From: Roseibium aggregatum
Lineage (GTDB): Bacteria > Pseudomonadota > Alphaproteobacteria > Rhizobiales > Stappiaceae
DNA length: 64,000 nucleotides
Assembly (NCBI RefSeq): GCF_014692675.1
Contig: NZ_JABFCZ010000014.1
Location: forward strand, 62,001-126,000
Reading direction: 5' to 3'
Made by a program: the position numbers and the translations under genes. The notes beneath the pieces were generated by a model. The model did no database searches. It was not told the DNA's origin and worked only from the letters and a program-made list of their open reading frames with translations. Every line of letters begins with the position of its first letter. Position 1 is the stretch's first letter. Of the stretch, positions 10,005 to 18,419 are shown piece after piece.

Positions 10005-11591
10005 ATGGCTCCCAAGGTTCTCATTTCGGACAAGCTGTCCGACGCTGCAGTCCAGATTTTCAAGGACCGCGGCATCGATGTCGATTTCCTGCCCGATGTC
10101 GGCAAGGACAAGGAAAAGCTGCTGGAGATCATCGGTCAGTACGATGGTCTGGCCATCCGCTCCGCCACCAAGGTGACGGAAAAGATTATTGCGGCCGCAG
10201 ACAATCTCAAGGTGATCGGCCGGGCGGGGATCGGCGTCGACAATGTCGATATTCCCAAGGCCACCGCGCGCGGTATCATCGTGATGAATACGCCCTTCGG
10301 CAATGCGATCACCACCGCCGAGCATGCGATCGCCATGATGTTTGCCGCCGCCCGGCAGATCCCGGCAGCCGACGCCTCGACCCAGGCCGGCAAGTGGGAG
10401 AAGTCCCGCTTCATGGGGAAGGAAATCACCGCCAAGACCTTAGGATTGATCGGCTGCGGCAATATCGGTTCAATCGTGGCCGACCGGGCGATCGGCCTTA
10501 AGATGAAGGTGGTTGCCTACGATCCGTTCCTGACGCCGGAACGGGCGGCTTCGCTCGGCGTCGACAAGGTGGATCTGGACGAGCTCCTGAAGCGTGCCGA
10601 CTTCATCACGCTGCATACGCCGCTCACCGACAAGACGCGCAACATCATCGATGCGGCGGCGATCGCGAAGATGAAAAACGGCGCTTATGTCATCAACTGT
10701 GCCCGCGGCGGTCTCGTCGACGAGAAAGCGGTGCGCGAGGCGCTCGATGCCGGCAAGCTCAGCGGGGCGGCCTTTGACGTGTTCGTGGAAGAACCGGCGA
10801 AGGAGAATGTCCTGTTCGGCGCGCCGAACTTCGTGTCCACGCCGCATCTCGGAGCCTCCACCAGCGAGGCCCAGGAAAACGTCGCGCTGCAGGTGGCCGA
10901 GCAGATGTGCGACTACCTGCTCGACGGGGCGGTGACCAATGCTCTCAACATGCCGTCGATCTCGGCGGAAGAAGCGCCGAAGCTTGCGCCGTTCGTCCGT
11001 CTTGCCGAACAGCTCGGCTCCTTCGCCGGCCAGTTGACGGAATCGGGCATCGAAGCGATCCGGCTGGAATATGCCGGTGCGGTTGCCGAACTGAACACCA
11101 AGGCGCTCACGTCCGCGGCCCTCAGCGGGTTGCTGACGCCGCTTCTGCAGACCGTGAACATGGTCTCTGCCCCGATCGTCGCCAGGGATCGCGGCATCCA
11201 GGTGGAGGAAGTGCGCCGGGAGCAGAAAGGCGCCTATGAAACCTATATCCGGCTGACGGTGGTGACAGAACGCCAGGAGCGGTCCGTTGCGGGCACCGTC
11301 TTTGCCGACGGCAAGCCGCGGATCATCCAGGTGAAGGGCATCAACATGGAGGCCGAACTCGGGCCACACATGCTCTACATCACCAACGAGGACAAGCCCG
11401 GTTTCATCGGTCATCTCGGCATGGAGCTTGGCAACAGCAGCGTCAACATCGCGACCTTCAACCTGGGCCGGACCGCGCCCGGGCAGGATGCGATCTGCCT
11501 GGTCGAAGTGGACGGGGAGGTGCCGCAGGGCGTCATGGACCGCCTGGCCGCGGTCTCCCACGTCAAGCAGGTGAAGTCGCTCCGGTTCTGA
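10005..11591 (+). CDS. serA: D-3-phosphoglycerate dehydrogenase SerA
   Basis: The 528-residue protein is a long-form (type 1) SerA. It has a substrate/NAD-binding dehydrogenase core with the Rossmann motif GLIGCGNIGSIVADRA near residue 150, the NAD-contact segment NCARGGLVDE and the catalytic-histidine region STPHLGASTSEAQENVA. An intervening ASB domain (about 320-450) and a C-terminal ACT domain (HMLYITNEDKPGFIGHLG) follow. It oxidises 3-phosphoglycerate, the first committed step of serine synthesis. The ACT domain often mediates serine feedback, but that is not shown here. It is the last gene of the serC operon and is followed by a UUCG-capped terminator. Confidence 0.96.
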   Translation: MAPKVLISDKLSDAAVQIFKDRGIDVDFLPDVGKDKEKLLEIIGQYDGLAIRSATKVTEKIIAAADNLKVIGRAGIGVDNVDIPKATARGIIVMNTPFGNAITTAEHAIAMMFAAARQIPAADASTQAGKWEKSRFMGKEITAKTLGLIGCGNIGSIVADRAIGLKMKVVAYDPFLTPERAASLGVDKVDLDELLKRADFITLHTPLTDKTRNIIDAAAIAKMKNGAYVINCARGGLVDEKAVREALDAGKLSGAAFDVFVEEPAKENVLFGAPNFVSTPHLGASTSEAQENVALQVAEQMCDYLLDGAVTNALNMPSISAEEAPKLAPFVRLAEQLGSFAGQLTESGIEAIRLEYAGAVAELNTKALTSAALSGLLTPLLQTVNMVSAPIVARDRGIQVEEVRREQKGAYETYIRLTVVTERQERSVAGTVFADGKPRIIQVKGINMEAELGPHMLYITNEDKPGFIGHLGMELGNSSVNIATFNLGRTAPGQDAICLVEVDGEVPQGVMDRLAAVSHVKQVKSLRF

Positions 11592-11623
11592 CGAGGCGGT
11601 TGCAGACAGTTTTGAACAATTGA

Positions 11624-11650
11624 ACGGGCGGCCTTCGGGCCGCCCGTTTT
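11624..11650 (+). terminator. Rho-independent terminator after serA
   Basis: A 10-bp GC-rich stem (11624-11633 with 11638-11647) closed by a stable C(TTCG)G tetraloop and followed by TTTT. It touches the stop codon of the convergent exporter gene and may work for both strands. Confidence 0.9.
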
Positions 11651-12543
11651 CATGCGGGCCGGCGGCGTTTCGGCAGGATGCGTCCGTCCAGGACCAGAAG
11701 GCCGGTCAGCAGAAGTCCAAGGCCGGCGAATTGGTAGGCGTCTAGCCGTTCGCCAAGCAGCAGAAAGCCTAACAGGATCGCGCTTGCCGGCACGATGAAG
11801 GTGACCAGCGAAGCATTCGTGGCGCCCGCTTCGGCCAGAAGCCGGAAGTAGATCAGATAGGCAAGCGCGGTTGCGCCGATGCCAAGCGCCAGAACGTTCA
11901 GCCAGACAATGGCGGAGGTCGCAAACGGCGACCAGTTCCCGGCCGCGAGCAGGGCGACCGGCAACATGATCAGGCTGGAGCCGGAAAGCTGGCCGGTCGC
12001 CGATACCAGCGGCGGGATGTTTCTGAACGTGCGGGCGAACGTGGCGGCAATCGCATAGGACAGGGCCGCGCCCAGGCAGGCGAGTTGCGCCCACAGCGGA
12101 TCGTCGCCCAGCCCGGTGACGCTCGGAGAAACCATGACGAGCACGCCGGCAAAGCCGATCAGAACCCCGGCGATCCGGTGCGCGCGCACCGGTTCCTGGC
12201 GCACCAGAAGGGCGGCCACGATGAAGGTGAAAATCGGGGTCGTCGCATTCAGGATCGAGGCGAGCCCGGCCGAGATTTCGGTCTGTCCCCAGAACAGCAG
12301 CGAAAACGGGACCGCATTGTTGAGGAAGCCCATGACCAGGAACGCGCCGAGCAGCCGCGGCTGCAGGGGAAAGCGATGCGGTGTGAAACGCAGGACCAGG
12401 TGCAGCGCCGCGCAGGCGATGGCCACACGGCAGAACACCAGAACCAGCGGCGGGATCTCGGCCACGGCGACCTTGGCGAAAAGAAAGGATCCGCCCCATA
12501 TGGCTCCGAGGAGAAGCAGAAGGATCCAGTTTCTGAGCGACAT
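11650..12543 (-). CDS. DMT-superfamily (EamA) transporter
   Basis: The 297-residue protein has about ten hydrophobic helices arranged as two EamA repeats. The first begins ILLLLLGAIWGGSFLFAKVA and the second AQLACLGAALSYAIAATFAR, typical of the drug/metabolite exporter family. A basic tail (PKRRRPA) ends it in the cytoplasm. Members export amino acids, amines or other small metabolites; the substrate cannot be read from sequence. It is monocistronic and convergent with serA, with its stop codon next to the serA terminator. Nothing suggests recent transfer. Confidence 0.88.
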   Translation of the reverse strand: MSLRNWILLLLLGAIWGGSFLFAKVAVAEIPPLVLVFCRVAIACAALHLVLRFTPHRFPLQPRLLGAFLVMGFLNNAVPFSLLFWGQTEISAGLASILNATTPIFTFIVAALLVRQEPVRAHRIAGVLIGFAGVLVMVSPSVTGLGDDPLWAQLACLGAALSYAIAATFARTFRNIPPLVSATGQLSGSSLIMLPVALLAAGNWSPFATSAIVWLNVLALGIGATALAYLIYFRLLAEAGATNASLVTFIVPASAILLGFLLLGERLDAYQFAGLGLLLTGLLVLDGRILPKRRRPA

Positions 12544-12966
12544 GCGACAAATCCATGCAGGGCTTGAGAGGGTGCTTTCAGCAGGGGGATCCGCCCCGAT
12601 AGCATGCCGGATCCTTGCTCAAAACCCGATTTGCGAGCGTGGCAAATATTTGTTCTCTGAATTGAGGTCTGAGATTATCCGTTTTCTTTCAGCATGTTGA
12701 GTTGAACCTCCTATGGCTTCCCACTGGCCCTGATGCCGGCAGGAAACAAGCGCCGGCGCAAGGCGGAAGGCCCGCAAGAACCGGCCTTTTGACCGCATGA
12801 TACCATTCCTGAGGACCGGTCTTATTCCGGCCGACAGAAGTGTTTCCATTTCAGCCGGAACCGCTCTATAGTCCGCCGCGTTTGCCCCGGGCGGCGCGTC
12901 CGGGGCTTGTCGTGTTTGCGCCGGTCATCCGGCGCCGGAATTGCCGCTTCAGGAGGGCGTGTCTTA
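12544..12966. other. Intergenic region upstream of purA (423 bp)
   Basis: The gap between the divergent exporter and purA should hold both promoters. A possible purA -10 (CTATAG near 12867) is visible but its -35 is poor. A GC-rich inverted repeat (CCCCGGGCGGCGCGTCCGGGG, centred near 12897) lies in the presumed purA leader. A 76-codon minus-strand frame at 12619-12849 shows no recognisable protein pattern. I see no other gene. Confidence 0.5.
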
Positions 12967-14259
12967 ATGGCCAATGTGGTTGTCGTCGGATCGCAATGGG
13001 GTGACGAAGGCAAGGGCAAGATTGTCGACTGGCTGTCGGAACAGGCCGATGTCATCGTCCGTTTCCAGGGCGGTCACAACGCCGGCCATACGCTGGTCAT
13101 CGACGGCGTGAGCTACAAGCTTTCGCTGCTTCCCTCCGGTGTCGCCCGCGAAGGCAAGCTTTCCGTCATCGGCAACGGCGTTGTTCTGGACCCGCATGCC
13201 CTGGTGGACGAAGTCGCACGCCTGTCCGCACAAGGGGTCGTGGTCACGCCGGAGAGCCTTCGGGTTGCGGAAAATGTCACCCTGATCCTGTCCCTGCACC
13301 GGGAGCTGGACGCGCTTCGGGAAAACTCCAATACGGGAACCCGGATCGGCACCACCAAGCGCGGGATCGGCCCGGCCTATGAAGACAAGGTCGGACGGCG
13401 GGCGATCCGCCTGATGGATCTGAACAATCTGTCGACCCTGCCGGCGAAGATCGACCGCATGCTCGTGCATCACAACGCCCTGCGCCGCGGTCTCGGCCAG
13501 GACGAGATTTCGGCGCAGGCCATCTACGACGAACTGGCAAGCGTTGCGGACAAGGTCCTGCCTTACATGGATTCGGTGTGGAACCTGCTCGACCGGTTGC
13601 GCAAGGAAGGCAAGCGCATCCTGTTCGAAGGCGCGCAGGGCGCCCTGCTCGACATCGACCACGGCACCTATCCGTTCGTGACCTCTTCCAACACGGTCGC
13701 CGGTCAGGCCGCCACCGGCTGCGGCCTCGGGCCGGGCAGCGTCGGCTATGTCCTCGGCATCACCAAGGCCTATACGACCCGTGTCGGCGAGGGTCCGTTC
13801 CCGACGGAACAGAAGAACGAGGTCGGCGAGTTTCTCGGCACACGGGGCCATGAATTCGGCACGGTCACCGGCCGCCGCCGCCGGTGCGGCTGGTTCGATG
13901 CGGTGCTGGTGCGCCAGACGGTCTGCACGTCGGGCATCAACGGCATCGCATTGACCAAGCTCGATGTTCTCGACGGCCTCGAGGAGATCAAGATCTGCAT
14001 CGGCTATGAACTCGACGGTGAGCGAATCGATTATCTTCCGGCTTCGCAAGGGGCGCAGGAACGGGTGGTTCCCATCTACGAAACATTGCCGGGCTGGAAA
14101 GAATCCACAGAAGGTGCACGTTCGTGGGCCGATCTTCCCGCGCAGGCGGTCAAGTATGTTCGCCATGTCGAGGAACTGATCGGCGCGCCCGTCGCCTTGT
14201 TGTCCACGAGCCCGGAACGGGACGATACCATCCTGGTCCAAAACCCGTTCCAGGGATGA
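12967..14259 (+). CDS. purA: Adenylosuccinate synthetase PurA
   Basis: With the ATG at 12967 the protein is 430 residues and begins [18 protein letters not shown], the family GTP-binding P-loop (GDEGKGK at residues 12-18). The upstream AGGAGGG ribosome-binding site supports this start over the in-frame codon at 12907. Other motifs present are [46 protein letters not shown] cut in two here as [12 protein letters not shown] and [10 protein letters not shown], and [13 protein letters not shown]. The enzyme joins IMP and aspartate using GTP, the first step from IMP to AMP. Confidence 0.97.
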   Translation: MANVVVVGSQWGDEGKGKIVDWLSEQADVIVRFQGGHNAGHTLVIDGVSYKLSLLPSGVAREGKLSVIGNGVVLDPHALVDEVARLSAQGVVVTPESLRVAENVTLILSLHRELDALRENSNTGTRIGTTKRGIGPAYEDKVGRRAIRLMDLNNLSTLPAKIDRMLVHHNALRRGLGQDEISAQAIYDELASVADKVLPYMDSVWNLLDRLRKEGKRILFEGAQGALLDIDHGTYPFVTSSNTVAGQAATGCGLGPGSVGYVLGITKAYTTRVGEGPFPTEQKNEVGEFLGTRGHEFGTVTGRRRRCGWFDAVLVRQTVCTSGINGIALTKLDVLDGLEEIKICIGYELDGERIDYLPASQGAQERVVPIYETLPGWKESTEGARSWADLPAQAVKYVRHVEELIGAPVALLSTSPERDDTILVQNPFQG

Positions 14260-14531
14260 CGCGGGACGGAATCGCCTTAAAAAACGCCAAAAACACCGGC
14301 TATCTGGAAATAATGATTTCCGTTGAAAAACGGATGACGGATGGCCGGGTCCGGCTTTGGAAATGGTCGCTCCCTTTCGGAGCACCGGGTATTGACAAGG
14401 CCGCAGCGTCATTTGCCGCCTGCAGGTGAGTTGCCGACCCCGTGAACAGGGGGTTCGCGCTCGGCGGAACTTGGTATAAGCCTGTTTAAAGGGACTGATT
14501 TTGGATCGGCAAATTGCCGACAGGCAACAAG

Positions 14532-16307
14532 ATGGCTGACTACTATTCGATTCTGAAAAAAACGATCGGCTCTCTTCCGGAAAACAACGGTGCGGCACGC
14601 CGCAGTGTTTACAGCCGGGCACGGAACGCGATCGTCAATCAGTTGAAGGCTTACGAGCCGCCCCTGACGCCATCCGAAATCACCGCCGAACAGCTCAGCC
14701 TGGAAGAAGCGATCCGCAAGGTCGAGGCCGAAGCCGCCCGCGAGAGCCTCGGTCTCAACCCCCTGAGCAAGCCGCCGGCCGCGGCCGGCACGTCGGGAAC
14801 GGCGACCCTGACCGCCCGGCAGGAGCCGGCACCGCCTCCCGCGCCGCAGGAAGCTCCCGAGGTTCCGCCTTCGGAGCCCGCTCCGGAAGCGACCGCCTCA
14901 CCGCTCAAGCAGGCGGTCGAGGAGGCAGAGAAGCTCGGTGCGGCCTCGCACATGGCGGTTCAATCCACGAAGGAAGCGATTTCGCCTCATGGCGAAACCG
15001 GCGTGGGATCTTCCCAGGAACCGGTCATGGCGCCCCACGGCATGGGAGCCGCGGCCGATGCCTACCCGCAAGAGCCTGAGCCCGACCATGGGCCGAATGG
15101 CTACGAGGTCCGCCATCACGCCTACTCCGGGGAAACAGAGGGCGAGGCGGATGCTGCGGCCGGAACCGGCCGGGGCCGTCAACGTCTGTCGGATGCCGTC
15201 AGACGGCAGGGCAGCGGCCTTTCGCTTGTCCCGCTGGCGCTGATCGGGGTGCTGATCCTGATTGTCCTGGGCATCGCCGGTGTCATCTATTCCCAAAGAG
15301 ACCTGATTGCGGAGTTGGTGGCCGGCAGTCCGCAGAAGTCGGAACAGAAGATGGCGGATGACAAGACGTCCGCACCGGCTGCGCCCGAAGCTCCCGCTGC
15401 CGAGGACACGGCTGAGGCCGACAAGGTTTCGGGAAAGAACACCGACCGTCTCCTTGATGACAACGGCCAGCCGGCCGCCGCCCCCGATGCGCGCACGGTG
15501 ACGACAACCACCATCACGCCCGATCAGTCGTCCACGCAGGCGGCCGCACCGGCGGCACCGCCCGCCGAAACGGTTCCGCCGGTGGCGTCTGCCCCACAGA
15601 CCGAGACACCGGCGCCCGCAGAGACGCCTGCACCGGCGCCTGAACCCGCCGCGCCGCAAGCCGCCGCACCGGTCACCACCCCGGAAGTTCCCCAGATCGT
15701 GGCCTCGGCCGAGGAAGGCGAAAAGCAGGGTACGTCCCCCGCACCGGAGGGAACCGCGGCCGTGGCGCAGCGCTCGATCCTCTATGAGGAGGGTGCCGGC
15801 GAGAACGGTGCGGGAACCGCCTCTCAGGGCGAAGTGGTCTGGGGCGTGAAGGAAGAAACCGATCTGGACGGCAAGACGCAGGAGGTCCTGACGGCCGAGG
15901 TCAAGATCCCGGAACGGAACGTCTCGGTCGACATCCGGCTGAAGCCCAATGAGGACACCTCCCTCCCGGCGAGCCACCTGGTGGAGATCAAGTACAATTT
16001 CCCGAAGGATTTTCCGCCCGGTGACGTGCAGAATGTGCCGGGACTTGTCATGAAGCCGACCGAGCAGGCGCGCGGCGATGCGTTGATCGGCGCCTCAGTC
16101 AAGGTTTCGGAAGGCTATTTCTGGATTGCGCTCTCCAATATCTCCAGCGAGCGGGAGCGCAACATCGGATTGTTGCGCGAGCGGGGATGGATCGACATTC
16201 CCATGCTCTACGACAACGGCAAGCGCGGCATCCTGACCCTGGAAAAGGGACCGACCGGCACCAAGGCGGTCGAGGACGCCGTGCAGGCATGGCAGCAGGC
16301 GGGCTGA
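14532..16307 (+). CDS. Pro/Ala-rich single-pass membrane protein of unknown function
   Basis: The 591-residue protein (ATG at 14532) has a basic helical N-terminal segment (YSILKKTIGSLPENN, RRSVYSRARNAIVNQLKAYE), then a long disordered Pro/Ala/Glu-rich region. One transmembrane helix lies at about residues 234-254 (LALIGVLILIVLGIAGVIYS). After the helix comes a second Pro/Ala/Thr-rich stretch (about 275-400) and a folded C-terminal domain of about 180 residues (VVWGVKEETDLDGKTQEV through GIDIPMLYDNGKRGILTLEK-like sequence). With no signal peptide, the N terminus is probably cytoplasmic and the C-terminal domain periplasmic. Similar proteins follow purA in other Rhizobiales as far as I recall. 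A candidate -10 (TATAAG, about 14473) precedes it. Function unknown. Confidence 0.82.
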   Translation: MADYYSILKKTIGSLPENNGAARRSVYSRARNAIVNQLKAYEPPLTPSEITAEQLSLEEAIRKVEAEAARESLGLNPLSKPPAAAGTSGTATLTARQEPAPPPAPQEAPEVPPSEPAPEATASPLKQAVEEAEKLGAASHMAVQSTKEAISPHGETGVGSSQEPVMAPHGMGAAADAYPQEPEPDHGPNGYEVRHHAYSGETEGEADAAAGTGRGRQRLSDAVRRQGSGLSLVPLALIGVLILIVLGIAGVIYSQRDLIAELVAGSPQKSEQKMADDKTSAPAAPEAPAAEDTAEADKVSGKNTDRLLDDNGQPAAAPDARTVTTTTITPDQSSTQAAAPAAPPAETVPPVASAPQTETPAPAETPAPAPEPAAPQAAAPVTTPEVPQIVASAEEGEKQGTSPAPEGTAAVAQRSILYEEGAGENGAGTASQGEVVWGVKEETDLDGKTQEVLTAEVKIPERNVSVDIRLKPNEDTSLPASHLVEIKYNFPKDFPPGDVQNVPGLVMKPTEQARGDALIGASVKVSEGYFWIALSNISSERERNIGLLRERGWIDIPMLYDNGKRGILTLEKGPTGTKAVEDAVQAWQQAG

Positions 16308-16390
16308 AGGCCGGCCTGCCCATTCAGCGCCGATTTAAACTTAGCCGGATCAGGGTTGCGTTTTGCCGCGCGCCGGTGCATGGTCGCGGT

Positions 16391-16486
16391 CGGTCCGAGG
16401 GGTGTTCCATAGCGGAACTGAGATGGCATTGCCGAACCCTTAGAACCTGATCCGGGTCATGCCGGCGAAGGGACGGAAGCCTTTAG
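16391..16486 (+). promoter_or_regulatory. TPP riboswitch (THI element)
   Basis: The conserved thiamine-pyrophosphate aptamer core is readable: GAGGGGTG near 16397, CTGAGA at 16418-16423, then AACCCTTAGAACCTGATCC and GGGTCATGCCGGCGAAGGGA. The P1 stem pairs GTCC (16393-16396) with GGAC (16481-16484). It lies about 150 bases before the permease gene and should shut off the thiamine-precursor uptake genes when TPP is plentiful. Confidence 0.95.
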
Positions 16487-16496
16487 CCATATCCCG

Positions 16497-16538
16497 GATC
16501 TCCAGTGTCGGTTTCGGTTTATCCGAAGACGGGAGATC
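16497..16538 (+). promoter_or_regulatory. Hairpin downstream of the TPP aptamer (possible expression platform)
   Basis: GATCTCC (16497-16503) pairs with GGAGATC (16532-16538), enclosing an inner TTCGG/CCGAA stem at 16514-16518 and 16524-16528. No long U tract follows. It may be part of the riboswitch switching region, or simply leader structure. Confidence 0.4.
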
Positions 16539-16635
16539 CTGTTGTGTCGAGATTTGCACGCGCCGTTCGGCGCACTCTTTCCTGTTCGGCGGCGAGGCTG
16601 CCGCTTTTATCCGGTCCGCGCCGTGAGGTTCCGCG

Positions 16636-17391
16636 ATGCGGAAGCTGATGGGAACGGCGACGCGTGTGCTGATCGGCCTGGTCGTGGCTGTGATCGGCTG
16701 GGCCGCCCTGGTCCGGGTATTCGATATCCAGCCCTTCATGCTGCCGGGTCCGGAGCGGGTCGCGCTCGCCTTTCACGAACGGGGGGGCTTCCTGCTGCAT
16801 CATGCGGCGATAACCGCCTATGAAACGCTTCTCGGCTTTGCCGCGGGTGTCGTTGCCGGCGCCACTCTCGCCGTCCTTATGTGGCTTTCCCCGCTCGCCC
16901 GGCGGGCCATGCTGCCGACTATTCTGGTGACCCAGGCCTTGCCGGTGTTCGCCATTGCGCCGATCCTCGTTCTCTGGCTCGGCTTCGGCTTGTCCTCGAA
17001 GATCGTGATGGCGGTGCTTGTCATCTTCTTTGCCGTGACGTCGACCTTCTTCGACGGACTGCGGCGGGCCGATGAAGGCCTCATCGATCTGGCCCGGCTC
17101 TACCGTGTTTCCCGGCTGAAGGAACTTGTCTACTTCCGCATTCCCGCCGGATTGCCGGCGCTCGCCTCCGGTATTCGCATTGCCGCGGTTTTCGCCCCGA
17201 TCGGCGCCATCGTCGGCGAATGGGTCGGGGCAAAGGGCGGCCTCGCCTTCATCATGCTCCAGAGCAACGCCCGCATGCAGACCGACGTGATGTTCGCGGC
17301 CCTGCTTCTGCTGGCGCTGATGGTGCTGATTTTACGTTTTTCCGTCGATCGCCTCACCCGCCGCCTGGTTCCCTGGCAGGTCGAGGACTGA
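16636..17391 (+). CDS. thiX: ABC transporter permease for thiamine precursor uptake (ThiX-like)
   Basis: The 251-residue integral membrane protein has about six helices and a cytoplasmic EAA-type loop (DEGLIDLARLYRVSRLKELV, then FRIPAGLPALASGIRIA), as in SsuC/TauC/ThiX permeases. The TPP riboswitch upstream and the ThiY-like protein downstream assign it to uptake of the thiamine pyrimidine moiety (HMP or formylaminopyrimidine). The ATG at 16636 gives the best N terminus. No cognate ATPase gene follows, so the transporter must borrow one encoded elsewhere. Confidence 0.85.
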   Translation: MRKLMGTATRVLIGLVVAVIGWAALVRVFDIQPFMLPGPERVALAFHERGGFLLHHAAITAYETLLGFAAGVVAGATLAVLMWLSPLARRAMLPTILVTQALPVFAIAPILVLWLGFGLSSKIVMAVLVIFFAVTSTFFDGLRRADEGLIDLARLYRVSRLKELVYFRIPAGLPALASGIRIAAVFAPIGAIVGEWVGAKGGLAFIMLQSNARMQTDVMFAALLLLALMVLILRFSVDRLTRRLVPWQVED

Positions 17392-17431
17392 TCCCGACCA
17401 ATTCGCTCTCACACTCTCCAAGGAGGACTGA

Positions 17432-18370
17432 ATGAAGAAAATAGCGCTCTGGTCGATTGCGGCCATGCTGATGACCGCGATGCCGGCTCACGCCAATGAC
17501 AAGCTGACCGTGCTGCTCGACTGGTTCGTCAATCCGGACCATGCGCCGGTGATCACGGCGAAGACCATGGGCTTCTTTGAAAGGGAAGGGCTCGATGTGG
17601 AGCTGGTCGAACCGGCGGACCCGGCCATGCCGCCGAAGCTCGTTGCCGCCGGCCAGGGGGATATCGCCGTCTCCTATCAGCAGACCCTGCATGCCCAGAT
17701 CGATGAAGGCCTGCCGCTGAAACGGATCGGCACCCTGGTCGAAACGCCGCTCAACTCGCTGATCGTCCTGAAGGACGGCCCGATCAAGACGCTGGAGGAC
17801 CTGAAGGGCAAAAAGATCGGCTTTTCCGTGTCCGGTTTCGAGGACGCCATGCTCGGCCAGATGCTGAAATCGGTGGGCCTGACCGTGTCCGATGTGGAGC
17901 TGATCAACGTCAACTTTTCGCTGTCGCCGGCGCTCCTGTCCGGCCAGGTCGACGCCGTTATCGGCGGCTACCGGAACTTCGAACTGACCCAGATCGAACT
18001 CGAGGGCAAGCAAGCCAAGGCCTTCTATCCGGAAGAGCATGGCGTGCCGGTGTTCGACGAGCTGATCTACGTGGTGCACAAGGACAAAACGGACGATCCG
18101 CGCTACGCCCGCTTTCTGGCGGCCGTGGAAGAGGCGACCATCTATCTGACCAACCATCCGGACGAGGCCTGGAAAGCCTTCATCAAGGCCTATCCGAACC
18201 TGGATGACGAGCTGAACAGGCGGGCCTGGGCCGATACCCTGCCGCGGTTCGCCAAGCGTCCGGCGGCGCTCGATGCCGGCCGGTACCGGCGGTTCGCGGA
18301 GTTCATGTACGACAACAAGCTGATCAGGAAGGTCGTGCCGGTCGACACCTACGCGGTGGAAATCCGCTGA
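17432..18370 (+). CDS. thiY: ABC transporter substrate-binding protein, ThiY/THI5-like
   Basis: The 312-residue protein has a signal peptide (about residues 1-22, ending MPAHA-ND) and an NMT1/THI5-like periplasmic-binding fold: LTVLLDWFVNPDHAPVITAK, KTMGFFEREGLDVELVEP, AGQGDIAVSYQQ, LKGKKIGFSVSG. The LDWFVNPDH motif is characteristic of proteins that bind formylaminopyrimidine or HMP for thiamine salvage. It lies 40 bp after the permease with a strong AAGGAGGA ribosome-binding site and shares the TPP-riboswitch transcript. The fold is also used for other aromatic ligands, but the riboswitch makes the thiamine assignment solid. Confidence 0.9.
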   Translation: MKKIALWSIAAMLMTAMPAHANDKLTVLLDWFVNPDHAPVITAKTMGFFEREGLDVELVEPADPAMPPKLVAAGQGDIAVSYQQTLHAQIDEGLPLKRIGTLVETPLNSLIVLKDGPIKTLEDLKGKKIGFSVSGFEDAMLGQMLKSVGLTVSDVELINVNFSLSPALLSGQVDAVIGGYRNFELTQIELEGKQAKAFYPEEHGVPVFDELIYVVHKDKTDDPRYARFLAAVEEATIYLTNHPDEAWKAFIKAYPNLDDELNRRAWADTLPRFAKRPAALDAGRYRRFAEFMYDNKLIRKVVPVDTYAVEIR

Positions 18371-18383
18371 CCGACAGATACCT

Positions 18384-18419
18384 GGCCGGCGGTGCCGCTA
18401 CTGCGCGGCATCGCCGGCC
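18384..18419. terminator. Long hairpin between convergent thiY and cyclase genes
   Basis: A 14-bp stem (18384-18397 with 18406-18419, one G-T pair) lies just after thiY and overlaps the last codons of the opposing cyclase gene. It has no T tract on either side, so it may act as a weak bidirectional barrier or protect 3' ends rather than terminate intrinsically. Confidence 0.45.

Noticed and set aside
12619-12849. 76-codon minus-strand frame upstream of purA
   Set aside because: No ribosome-binding site, no recognisable pattern and atypical composition; treated as intergenic.
18384-18419. Hairpin after thiY as a standard rho-independent terminator
   Set aside because: No T tract follows on either strand; listed only with low confidence.
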